Positions 1-8,042 of a stretch of DNA of 64,000 bases are shown one piece after another; position 1 is the first letter of the stretch; every line of letters starts with the position of its first letter. The stretch is from an uncultured Lachnospiraceae bacterium (GTDB taxonomy: Bacteria > Bacillota > Clostridia > Lachnospirales > Lachnospiraceae): contig CADANF010000003.1 of the NCBI GenBank assembly GCA_902789175.1, positions 50,234-114,233 of the forward strand, read 5' to 3'. Below the pieces are notes generated by a model. The model saw nothing but the letters and a program-made list of their open reading frames with translations, ran no database searches and was not told where the DNA came from. The translations under genes were made by a program, and so were the position numbers.

Positions 1-1136
1 TGACCAGAAAGGATCTTCTTAGATTCCTTAGTGATCATCTTATATCTCTCACCCTGGAGAACGTTAAGAACAGCCTGTGTTCCAACGATCTGTGATGAAG
101 GAGTAACAAGAGGTGGCTGGCCAAAGTCTTCACGTACTCTTGGAATCTCTTCAAGAACTGCCTGGAACTTATCTTCCTGCTTAGCTTCTTTAAGCTGTGA
201 TACAAGGTTAGAAAGCATTCCGCCTGGTACCTGATAAAGAAGAGTCTTGATATTTACGCCCATAACCTTTGGATTAAGAAGTCCTGAAGCAAGGCACTCC
301 TCACGGTATGGAGCAAAGTAATTAGCGATCTCAGCGAGAAGGTTCTGATCAAGACCTGTATCATATTCTGTACCCTTGAATGTCTCAACCATAACTTCTG
401 TTGCAGGCTGGCTGGTACCCATAGCAAGTGGGCTCATAGCTGTATCAATAACATCACAACCAGCTTCAACAGCCTTAAGATATGTCATTGAACCAACACC
501 TGATGTGTAATGAGTATGAAGCTGGATAGGAAGTTTTGAACCTTTCTTAAGAGCTGTAACAAGTCTTGTTGCTTCATATGGAACAAGAAGACCTGCCATA
601 TCCTTGATACAGATTGAATCAGCACCCATCTCTTCAATCTGACGAGCTGTTTCTTTCCAGTAATCAAGTGTATAAGCATCACCAAGTGTATAAGAAAGAG
701 CTATCTGGCAGTGTCCGCCCTCTTTCTTTGTAGCTTTAACTGCTGTCTCAAGGTTTCTAAGATCATTGAAGCAGTCAAAGATACGGATGATATCAATACC
801 ATTTGCAAGTGACTTCTGAACGAAATATTCAACTACATCATCAGCATAATGGTTATAACCGAGGATATTCTGACCTCTGAAAAGCATCTGAAGCTTTGTA
901 TTCTTGAAGCCATCTCTAAGTTTTCTAAGTCTCTCCCATGGATCCTCTTTTAAGAATCTAAGGCAGGCATCAAATGTTGCACCACCCCAGCATTCTACTG
1001 AATGGTATCCAACCTTATCCATTTTATCTATAATTGGAAGCATCTCTTCAGTTGGCATACGAGTTGCGATAAGACTCTGATGAGCATCACGAAGGACTGT
1101 CTCAGTTATGCCAAGCTTTTTAATATTTTCTGACAT
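1..1136 (-). CDS. oadA: Oxaloacetate decarboxylase alpha / pyruvate carboxylase subunit B-like carboxyltransferase (partial)
   Basis: The gene runs off the left edge, so only the first 378 codons are visible of a usual 460 or more. It begins MSENIKKLGITETVLRDAHQ; the TVLRDAHQS motif (residues 13-21, metal-binding Asp17) and YQVPGGM near residue 300 mark the HMGL-like carboxyltransferase fold of OadA/PycB. In this family the enzyme takes CO2 from oxaloacetate and passes it to a biotin carrier. The start follows AGAAAGGAAA. It is the last visible gene of an operon that also carries the pump, biotin carrier, gamma-like subunit and a second carboxyltransferase. Whether a C-terminal biotinyl domain exists cannot be seen. 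Decarboxylase is inferred from the neighbouring beta subunit. Confidence 0.93.
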   Translation of the reverse strand, partial: MSENIKKLGITETVLRDAHQSLIATRMPTEEMLPIIDKMDKVGYHSVECWGGATFDACLRFLKEDPWERLRKLRDGFKNTKLQMLFRGQNILGYNHYADDVVEYFVQKSLANGIDIIRIFDCFNDLRNLETAVKATKKEGGHCQIALSYTLGDAYTLDYWKETARQIEEMGADSICIKDMAGLLVPYEATRLVTALKKGSKLPIQLHTHYTSGVGSMTYLKAVEAGCDVIDTAMSPLAMGTSQPATEVMVETFKGTEYDTGLDQNLLAEIANYFAPYREECLASGLLNPKVMGVNIKTLLYQVPGGMLSNLVSQLKEAKQEDKFQAVLEEIPRVREDFGQPPLVTPSSQIVGTQAVLNVLQGERYKMITKESKKILSG

Positions 1137-1193
1137 ATATATTTCCTTTCTGTTTTAGAAACAAAATCATATTAACCGTTATGAATTAATCCA

Positions 1194-2315
1194 TTAGTGG
1201 ACATTAAATATTGCAAGGAATGATCCGGCTGCTACTGCAGTACCGATAACACCAGCAACATTTGGTCCCATGGCATTCATGAGAAGGAAGTTTGTAGGAT
1301 CATATTCTGAGCAAACCTTCTGTGAAACGCGGGCAGCCATTGGAACGGCTGAAACACCGGCTGAACCGATAAGCGGGTTAACTTTACCCTTAGTAACAAT
1401 ATACATAAGCTTACCAAAAAGTACACCCATTGCAGTACCAAGCATAAATGCAACGAGACCAAGTACTACGATTTTAAGAGTAGAAACCTTAAGGAAAGCT
1501 TCTGCACTTGTTGTAGCACCAACTGATGTACCGAGTAAGATAACTACGATGTACATAAGAGCGTTTGATGATGTCTCTGTTAACTGCTTAACAACACCAG
1601 ACTCTCTAAAGAGGTTACCAAGCATGAGCATACCAACAAGCGGAGCTGTTGTAGGAAGGATGAGACAAACAACAAGTGTAACGATGATAGGGAAGAGGAT
1701 TTTCTCTAACTTTGTTACCTGACGAAGCTGTGGCATTCTTACTACTCTTTCCTTTTCTGTTGTAAGAGCTTTCATGATTGGTGGCTGAATAACAGGAACC
1801 AGTGACATGTATGAATAAGCTGCAACGGCAATTGGTCCCATAAGAGTTCCGCCCATTCCAAGCTTACCAGCAAGGAAGATAGATGTAGGACCATCAGCAC
1901 CACCGATGATTGAAATAGCAGCTGCCTCTTTTCCTGAGAATCCAAAAAGGATTGCAAGGAAATAAGCGCCGTAAATACCGAACTGAGCTGCAGCACCAAG
2001 GATAAAACTTGGTGGATAAGCGATAAGTGGACCAAAGTCTGTCATGGCACCAACGCCCATGAAGATAAGTGATGGAAGTATACTCCACTCATCAAGCATA
2101 TAAAAATAATGTAAAAGTCCGCCTTCTTCGATAATTCCAGGGAACATATTAACAAGGAACATACCGAAAGAAATTGGTACAAGCAGAAGTGGTTCAAATC
2201 CCTTGGCAATGGCAAGATACATAAGAACAAATGATATCAGGATCATAAGATAGTTCTTCCAGTCAAGAGTTGCAAAACCAGTCTGACTTGCCAGATTCTG
2301 AATAATCTCTAGCAT
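1194..2315 (-). CDS. oadB: Na+-translocating decarboxylase beta subunit
   Basis: This 373-residue polytopic membrane protein matches the OadB/MmdB/GcdB family in length and motifs. It shows the GGADGPT motif (138-144, with Asp141) and the MTDFGPLI stretch (91-98), which in characterised homologues lie in the Na+ channel and the carboxybiotin decarboxylation site. It decarboxylates carboxybiotin on the carrier protein and couples this to Na+ export across the cytoplasmic membrane. A GGAGG site sits just before the ATG. It lies 50 bp after the biotin carrier gene and 57 bp before the oadA-like gene. Confidence 0.96.
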   Translation of the reverse strand: MLEIIQNLASQTGFATLDWKNYLMILISFVLMYLAIAKGFEPLLLVPISFGMFLVNMFPGIIEEGGLLHYFYMLDEWSILPSLIFMGVGAMTDFGPLIAYPPSFILGAAAQFGIYGAYFLAILFGFSGKEAAAISIIGGADGPTSIFLAGKLGMGGTLMGPIAVAAYSYMSLVPVIQPPIMKALTTEKERVVRMPQLRQVTKLEKILFPIIVTLVVCLILPTTAPLVGMLMLGNLFRESGVVKQLTETSSNALMYIVVILLGTSVGATTSAEAFLKVSTLKIVVLGLVAFMLGTAMGVLFGKLMYIVTKGKVNPLIGSAGVSAVPMAARVSQKVCSEYDPTNFLLMNAMGPNVAGVIGTAVAAGSFLAIFNVH

Positions 2316-2365
2316 TTTTATTCCTCCATTAAAATCGACTGATAAGATAACTTGTTATTCTTAAA

Positions 2366-2740
2366 TTAGTTAAGAGTTGCAAGTGTATCTCCAGCTTCAA
2401 CAGAGTCGCCAGTAGCAACATTGATTGATGCAACTGTTCCATCCTGAGGAGCAACGATTTCATTTTCCATCTTCATAGCTTCAAGAATAAGAAGAACTTC
2501 ACCCTTCTTTACTGAAGCGCCTGCCTGTGACTTAACTGAAAGGATCTTACCTGGCATTGGAGCTGCTACTACAACTGATCCCTGTGCACCTGAAGCTGCT
2601 GGTGCTGCAGCCTTTGGAGCTGCCTTTGGAGCTGCCTTTGGAGCTGGTGCAGCTGGTGCTGCAGCTGCTGATCCTGCTGATGTCTCTTCTACAGCTACAT
2701 CATAAGCTGTACCATTAACTGTGATTCTATAATTTTTCAT
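2366..2740 (-). CDS. Biotin carboxyl carrier protein of the decarboxylase
   Basis: The 124-residue protein has a short N-terminal part, an Ala/Pro/Lys-rich flexible linker (about 21-52) and a biotinyl domain. The biotin-accepting Lys90 sits in EAMKM (87-91), with the partner Pro-Met-Pro turn at 61-63. It carries CO2 between the carboxyltransferase and the OadB membrane site. Its length and linker resemble MmdC/GcdC carriers. As the only carrier gene visible here, it probably serves both carboxyltransferases, although the truncated oadA-like gene might hold another beyond the edge. Confidence 0.95.
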   Translation of the reverse strand: MKNYRITVNGTAYDVAVEETSAGSAAAAPAAPAPKAAPKAAPKAAAPAASGAQGSVVVAAPMPGKILSVKSQAGASVKKGEVLLILEAMKMENEIVAPQDGTVASINVATGDSVEAGDTLATLN

Positions 2741-2756
2741 TTTAATATCCTCCTGA

Positions 2757-3701
2757 TTATCTTACTCTTCTGATTGAGCGAACAACAAGTTTATCCTTGC
2801 TGTCAGTAGTATAATTATTGTTGCATGAACTTTCATAAGCAATTATTGCTACTGTAATAACAGCTACAAGCTCTGAATCATCAACAAGATTTTCTTCTTT
2901 TGTTTCAGACTTAACTGGAGCAGGTGCCGCTTTCTTTGGAGCAGGTGCTGCTGCTTTAGCAGTCTCATTCTTTTTATTCACTCCAAGAATCTTTGGAACA
3001 AACTTAAGAAGTGAAATAATAAGTGCTATAAATATAAGGACACAGAATACTGTGATCATACCTATAGCTGTATGCTTTCCTGCTCTTGCAAGAAGCTCCT
3101 GTCTTGAATAAACAGCTGAAATCTCACATTCATCAGCAGTATATGGCTGCTGCCCGTTATAGCCAAGATATGTAATAAGAAATTTATCAACTGATTCTGG
3201 TGCCTCGGCTAAACCAAGATTCTGATAATTATCCTGTAAGAACTTAAGGTCATCTTCATAACCATTATTTAAAGCATCCTGATGAAGCTGAGATCTTACA
3301 TTATCGGCATAAACATCATATAACTTATTCTTAACGAATGAAACCTGAACCTTTACATCACGGTTTTCATATTTTAAATAAACCGAGCAAAGGATATTGT
3401 CATGAGCGCCCTCAGCAAATTCAGCTCTTTCCTTTGAATCGAATGCCACGAAATCACCAACATGATCAGATGTATCTGCCTGCCTGAAACCTGCAATAGC
3501 TGTCTTATCAACATTATTGCCTTCTGATAATAAATAATCAGCCTGAGCATCACTTACATCTTTATACTGGCTGGCTACATTCATAGCCATATCGATCATT
3601 GTATCTTTATCGTATTCAAAAGCAGTTTCTTTCTTAGAACTGCATCCTGTGAAACAAAGGAGAACCGTCATCATGAGAACGAGTAATAATTTTTTCTTCA
3701 T
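2757..3701 (-). CDS. OadG-family sodium pump subunit with extracytoplasmic lipoprotein-like domain
   Basis: The 314-residue protein opens with a lipoprotein-type signal (MKKKLLLVLMMTVLLCFTGC, candidate lipid-Cys20). An extracytoplasmic domain of about 180 residues follows, then a membrane segment near residues 215-235, an Ala/Pro/Lys linker and a tail with DDSELVAVITVAI and VVRSIRR. The membrane segment and tail are hallmarks of OadG/MmdD small subunits, which hold the complex together. Classical OadG has only about 80-120 residues, so the N-terminal domain is an addition typical of some clostridial versions. The lipobox is imperfect (Phe at -3), so lipidation is inferred. Confidence 0.85.
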   Translation of the reverse strand: MKKKLLLVLMMTVLLCFTGCSSKKETAFEYDKDTMIDMAMNVASQYKDVSDAQADYLLSEGNNVDKTAIAGFRQADTSDHVGDFVAFDSKERAEFAEGAHDNILCSVYLKYENRDVKVQVSFVKNKLYDVYADNVRSQLHQDALNNGYEDDLKFLQDNYQNLGLAEAPESVDKFLITYLGYNGQQPYTADECEISAVYSRQELLARAGKHTAIGMITVFCVLIFIALIISLLKFVPKILGVNKKNETAKAAAPAPKKAAPAPVKSETKEENLVDDSELVAVITVAIIAYESSCNNNYTTDSKDKLVVRSIRRVR

Positions 3702-3719
3702 TTCTTACTCCTCTTTTCT

Positions 3720-5144
3720 TTAAACAGTTGCATGCTTCTTTGCTGGTCTGTCTTCTCTCTTTGTAGCGAGCATTTCAAATGCAGCAATAACTCTCTTTCT
3801 TGTTGCATCTGGCTCGATAACATCATCAACATAGCCTCTTTGTGCCGCTGACTCAACACTGTTCTGAAGAGAATTGATCTTAGCCTTATATTCATTTAAA
3901 GCCTTAACCTTATCTTCTGCAGCTTCGATCTCTTTCTCATACATAATCTTTGCAGCAAGTTCTGCATCCATCATACCGATAGAAGCTGTTGGCCAGGCAT
4001 AAACCATATCACAGCCAAGTGTTTTAGAATTCATAACTGAATATGCTGAACCAAATGCAGGACCAACCATAACATTTACCTTAGGAACAGTTGCATCAGC
4101 AAATGCAAAAGCAAGGCTTGAAGCTGCAGCTGAAATTGTCTTTTCTTCTTCTACACATGCTGCAAATCCCTTTACGTTTGTAAATGTAAGAACCGGGATA
4201 TTGAAAGCATCACAGAAATTAACAAACTTAGCAGCCTTTAAAGCACCAGCTGTTGTAAGACGATCGCCGCCATCCTTAACCTGGTTAGCTACACAGCCGA
4301 TTGTAGCACCATTAAGTCTGATGAAACCGATAACCATATCCTTAGCATAATCTTTCTTAACTTCTACGAACACATTGCTATCAGCGATATTCTGTAAAGC
4401 TGCTCTTGCATCATCCCTAAAGCTTTCAAGTCCAGGGATAGTTCTGTTAAGATCATCTGTGCACTCATCGATAGCTTCTTCTTCATTATTAGATGGAAGA
4501 AGTGCTATAAGATTTCTGATTTCTGTGAGAACCTCAGCATCATCACTAAATACACCATCGACAAGAGAAGTATTTTTAGCTACGAAGCTTGCTGATGAAG
4601 TATCATTCTTTTCTTCATAGTTACCATCAAGAGCATTAGGACTGTTAACAAAAAGCTTAGCGTCCTTTTCGCACATATATGTGAAGTCTGTGAGTGAAGG
4701 AATAAGAGCTGTACCTCCGCCGCATCTGCCGAAAATAGCTGTTACCTGAGGGATAACACCTGATGCAAATGACATCTTCTTATAAAGTCTTCCAAAAGAT
4801 GCAAGCGCATCTGAAGCTTCCTGAAGTCTGAGACCTGCACAATCAATAAGGCCAATAACTGGTGCTCCAACCTTAAGTGCAAGATTGTAGATATTAACAA
4901 TCTTCTTAGCGTGCATTTCTCCTATAGCTCCTCCAAGAACAGAAGCATCCTGGGCATATACATATACAAGCTTACCATCGATAAGTCCGTAACCAGTGAT
5001 TACACCATCCTTAGGAGTATCATATTCTTTGATGTTAAAATCAGTACTTCTAGCTTTAACTAAAGCGCCAACTTCAACAAAACTTGAGTCATCAAGTAAA
5101 GCGTTTATACGTTCGCTTGCTGACAGAATAAGTTTTTCACTCAT
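3720..5144 (-). CDS. Acyl-CoA carboxyltransferase (MmdA/PccB-like) of the biotin decarboxylase
   Basis: A 474-residue crotonase-fold carboxyltransferase with both halves present. The N-half has GLRLQEASDA and a glycine-rich GRCGGGTALIP; the C-half has FTNVKGFAA, GSAYSVMNSKTLG and YAWPTASIGMMDAE. Family members move CO2 between an acyl-CoA (methylmalonyl, propionyl or glutaconyl) and biotin. The protein is slightly shorter than typical MmdA (about 510), and the canonical motifs are modified, so the acyl-CoA substrate cannot be read from sequence. It is the first gene of the operon and starts after GGAGG. Its C-terminus is basic (KKHATV). Confidence 0.88.
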   Translation of the reverse strand: MSEKLILSASERINALLDDSSFVEVGALVKARSTDFNIKEYDTPKDGVITGYGLIDGKLVYVYAQDASVLGGAIGEMHAKKIVNIYNLALKVGAPVIGLIDCAGLRLQEASDALASFGRLYKKMSFASGVIPQVTAIFGRCGGGTALIPSLTDFTYMCEKDAKLFVNSPNALDGNYEEKNDTSSASFVAKNTSLVDGVFSDDAEVLTEIRNLIALLPSNNEEEAIDECTDDLNRTIPGLESFRDDARAALQNIADSNVFVEVKKDYAKDMVIGFIRLNGATIGCVANQVKDGGDRLTTAGALKAAKFVNFCDAFNIPVLTFTNVKGFAACVEEEKTISAAASSLAFAFADATVPKVNVMVGPAFGSAYSVMNSKTLGCDMVYAWPTASIGMMDAELAAKIMYEKEIEAAEDKVKALNEYKAKINSLQNSVESAAQRGYVDDVIEPDATRKRVIAAFEMLATKREDRPAKKHATV

Positions 5145-5178
5145 TTCTAGTCCTCCGTTTTAATTGTAAATTAACATG

Positions 5179-5206
5179 AAAAAAGTCGTGGACCATGATC
5201 CACGAC
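5179..5206 (-). terminator. Hairpin with T-tract between pgsA and the sodium-pump operon
   Basis: An 8-bp perfect stem (GTCGTGGA/TCCACGAC, loop 6) is followed on the minus strand by TTTTTT. It suits Rho-independent termination of the pgsA operon. It also lies downstream of the only good promoter seen for the pump operon, so it may sit in that operon's leader. Confidence 0.8.
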
Positions 5207-5222
5207 CATTTTCGCCTATTGT

Positions 5223-5251
5223 ATTGTATTACTTTTGGCTTATTTTTTCAA
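5223..5251 (-). promoter_or_regulatory. Sigma-A-type promoter for the sodium-pump operon
   Basis: TTGAAA and TACAAT are separated by exactly 17 bp. Transcription would start near 5216, about 10 bp before the terminator-like hairpin. No other promoter fits between the hairpin and the first gene. Confidence 0.55.
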
Positions 5252-5261
5252 TAAATTTTGT

Positions 5262-5813
5262 TTATTTTGATGTAGAAATTACATCTTTATTCTTCACCAT
5301 ATAGTCAATTAGTGAAATAACTGTAAGAGCTACTGCAATGAATATAAGTACATTTCCAACAATAGTAAGTGCCTTTATCTTAAGATCAGCAGCAACCATA
5401 ACCAGAAGATAGATTATGGTTATCATCTGTACTGTTGTCTTAACCTTGCCCCACATAGAAGCAGCTATTACTCTTCCATTATCAGAAGCAACAAGTCTGA
5501 AACCGCTTATTGTAAATTCTCTTGCAATAATGATTATGACAGCCCAGGCCGGGATCATATCAAGATCGATAAGAGCTATAAGAGCTGAGCATACAAGAAG
5601 TTTATCAGCAAGAGGATCCATAAATTTTCCAAAGTCGGTGACCAGGTGATATTTTCTTGCTATCTTACCATCTACCATATCTGAAAGAGATGCTATGATA
5701 AAAACAAATATTGCGATCCACTTTCCCAAAGGAATACCAGGTACCATAAGCAGTATTAAAAATACCGGAATAAGTATTACTCTGAAAATAGTGATTTTAT
5801 TAGGTAAATTCAT
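5262..5813 (-). CDS. pgsA: CDP-diacylglycerol--glycerol-3-phosphate 3-phosphatidyltransferase
   Basis: An integral membrane CDP-alcohol phosphatidyltransferase of 183 residues that makes phosphatidylglycerophosphate. The signature DG-x2-AR-x8-G-x3-D-x3-D is complete: Asp48-Gly49, Ala52-Arg53, Gly62, Asp66, Asp70. I chose the ATG at 5813 because it lies 7 bp after GGAGG. An ATG two codons upstream sits almost on top of that site. It is the last gene of fhs-folD-rimO-pgsA, 11 bp after rimO. Confidence 0.95.
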   Translation of the reverse strand: MNLPNKITIFRVILIPVFLILLMVPGIPLGKWIAIFVFIIASLSDMVDGKIARKYHLVTDFGKFMDPLADKLLVCSALIALIDLDMIPAWAVIIIIAREFTISGFRLVASDNGRVIAASMWGKVKTTVQMITIIYLLVMVAADLKIKALTIVGNVLIFIAVALTVISLIDYMVKNKDVISTSK

Positions 5814-5824
5814 AACCATTCCTC

Positions 5825-7159
5825 CTACTCTTCTTCAACCAATTCTCCAACAAGATCATATTCTGTAGCCCCAGTGATCTTAACTGGTACTATAGAACCT
5901 GACATAAGTGAACTATCACTTTTTACAAAAACAAAACCGTCAACTTCAGGAGCATCACGATATGTTCTTGCACTATATACATCATCATCTGAAATATAGC
6001 CTTCAATTATACAATCAAGAGTACGCCCTACAAGAGTTTCATTTTTATCAAGGCTTATCTCCTGTTGAAGTTCCATGATCTCATTTCTATATTGTTCTTT
6101 TGTTTCTTCATCTATCTGATCACTAAAGAGTGCTGCAGCTGTTCCTTCCTCAGCAGAATATGTAAAAACACCTACATGATCAAATTCAATCTCATTGATA
6201 GTCCTTAAAAGATCCTCATGTTCTTCCTTAGTCTCACCAGGAAATCCTGTGATGAATGTTGTTCTGATAGCAATATCCGGAATCTTATCTCTAAGTCTTG
6301 AAACAATATCATAAATATCTTTATTTCTAACCCGTCTGCCCATTCTTCTAAGCATTTCATCTTCCGTATGCTGTAATGGCATATCGATATAATGAAGCAC
6401 CTTCTTATTTGAAGCCATTTCTTCAATAAGTTCAGGATAGATCTCTTCAGGATAGCAATATAAAATACGGATCCACTCTATTCCTTCTATCTCTGATAAT
6501 TTTCTAAGGAGGATATGAAGGGATTTTTCACCATAGAGATCCACACCATACATAGTAGTCTCCTGAGCTACAAGGATAAGCTCTTTAACTCCATTTTTCG
6601 AAAGATTTTCAGCAGTTTTAATAAGTCTTTCCATTGGAGCACTTCTATAATTGCCTCTGAATGTAGGAATTGCGCAATAAGTGCAACGCTTATCACACCC
6701 TTCAGCAATCTTAAGATATTCCACATATGGTCTTTCAGTAATGATACGTGGAGCATCTACCTCGGTAGTCTTACTTATATCTTTAAAAAGTGCCACCTTT
6801 TCTTCCCCAGCCTCAAGTCTTTCAACCACCTGAACAATATCTTCAAATCCAGTAGTCCCTACAAAAGCATCTACTTCAGGAAGTTCTTTTGCCATTTCAT
6901 CTTTATATCTTTCAGCAAGACAACCTGCTGCAATAAGATATTTAAGCCTTCCTTCTTTTAATTTTGCTGATTCGATTATAGTATTAATACTTTCTTCTTT
7001 AGCGTCATTAATAAATGAACAGGTGTTAATTATAAGGCAATCAGCTTCCTCTATATCATTTACCAGATTGTAACCTTTTTGTTTAAGAAGGCCCAGCATC
7101 TCTTCACTATCAACTGTATTCTTATCACAGCCAAGAGTGATCATAGCAATATTTAACAT
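5825..7159 (-). CDS. rimO: Ribosomal protein S12 methylthiotransferase
   Basis: The 444-residue protein has the full methylthiotransferase layout. The N-terminal domain has cluster cysteines at 11, 47 and 80; the radical SAM CxxxCxxC motif is at 155, 159 and 162 (CDKRCTYC). A C-terminal TRAM-type region covers roughly 375-440. The start LGCDKNTVDSE is typical of RimO rather than MiaB. It would add a methylthio group to the conserved aspartate of S12. It is 14 bp after folD in a tight operon. Confidence 0.94.
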   Translation of the reverse strand: MLNIAMITLGCDKNTVDSEEMLGLLKQKGYNLVNDIEEADCLIINTCSFINDAKEESINTIIESAKLKEGRLKYLIAAGCLAERYKDEMAKELPEVDAFVGTTGFEDIVQVVERLEAGEEKVALFKDISKTTEVDAPRIITERPYVEYLKIAEGCDKRCTYCAIPTFRGNYRSAPMERLIKTAENLSKNGVKELILVAQETTMYGVDLYGEKSLHILLRKLSEIEGIEWIRILYCYPEEIYPELIEEMASNKKVLHYIDMPLQHTEDEMLRRMGRRVRNKDIYDIVSRLRDKIPDIAIRTTFITGFPGETKEEHEDLLRTINEIEFDHVGVFTYSAEEGTAAALFSDQIDEETKEQYRNEIMELQQEISLDKNETLVGRTLDCIIEGYISDDDVYSARTYRDAPEVDGFVFVKSDSSLMSGSIVPVKITGATEYDLVGELVEEE

Positions 7160-7173
7160 AGTTACAATAAATC

Positions 7174-8028
7174 CTATCTTCCATTATGAAGCAAAGATGC
7201 TTCATAAGTATTTTCCATAAGCATGGCAATTGTCATAGGCCCAACCCCTCCTGGAACAGGAGTGATCTTACCTGCAACTTTTTCCACGGAATCAAAATCA
7301 CAATCACCGCAAAGCTTATTTCCTTCGCCAGTTCTATGGATTCCAACATCAATTACAGTTGCTCCGGGTTTTACGTAAGAATCATCGATCATCTTAGGTT
7401 TACCGATAGCAACAACAAGGATATCAGCCTCTTTACAGATTTCTTTAATATTCTTTGTATGTGAATGACAGACTGTAACAGTAGCATTTTCACGGAGAAG
7501 AAGCATAGACATAGGTTTACCAACGATATTACTTCTGCCGATCACAACCGCACGACTTCCGTCAATATTTACACCACTTCTCTTTAAAAGCTGGATAACA
7601 CCGGCAGGTGTACAGGATACAAAACCTCTCTCACCTATACTGAGTCGTCCAACTGATTCAGGATGAAAACCATCCACATCCTTATCAGGAGAAATGGCTT
7701 TAATCACTTTATCCTCATTAATCCCATCAGGAAGAGGAAGCTGCACTAAAATCCCATCGCATTTCTCATCTTTATTAAGTTTATCAATGAGTAAAAGAAG
7801 CTCTTCTTCTGTTGTAGAAGCAGGTAATTCATAGGATAAAGACTTAATGCCTGTAAATTCACAGGCTTTTTTCTTATTATTTACATATACACAGGATGCC
7901 GGATCCTGACCTACAAGAATAACGGCAAGAGTAACATCTATTCCCTCTTTATTTAAAGCCGCCACTTTATCTTTTACTTCTAACTTAATATTCTTAGAAA
8001 TCTGCTTTCCATCAATCAATTCTGCCAT
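7174..8028 (-). CDS. folD: Methylenetetrahydrofolate dehydrogenase/cyclohydrolase
   Basis: The 284-residue length is normal for FolD, which interconverts methylene-, methenyl- and formyl-tetrahydrofolate. Active-site Tyr48 and Lys52 (YVNNK) are present, with VDGFHPESVGRL, the nucleotide-binding VVIGRSNIVGKP and the closing PVPGGVGPMTIAM. It lies 14 bp after fhs, which makes its formyl-THF substrate. Confidence 0.97.
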   Translation of the reverse strand: MAELIDGKQISKNIKLEVKDKVAALNKEGIDVTLAVILVGQDPASCVYVNNKKKACEFTGIKSLSYELPASTTEEELLLLIDKLNKDEKCDGILVQLPLPDGINEDKVIKAISPDKDVDGFHPESVGRLSIGERGFVSCTPAGVIQLLKRSGVNIDGSRAVVIGRSNIVGKPMSMLLLRENATVTVCHSHTKNIKEICKEADILVVAIGKPKMIDDSYVKPGATVIDVGIHRTGEGNKLCGDCDFDSVEKVAGKITPVPGGVGPMTIAMLMENTYEASLLHNGR

Positions 8029-8042
8029 TAGACTTATCCTTT

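Noticed and set aside
1270-1722. Plus-strand 150-codon open frame inside oadB
   Set aside because: It is antisense to a strongly conserved membrane protein gene, has no ribosome site and no protein-like motif.
6515-6961. Plus-strand 148-codon open frame inside rimO
   Set aside because: It is the antisense shadow of conserved radical SAM sequence, rich in Ser/Phe/Lys as expected from reversed codons.
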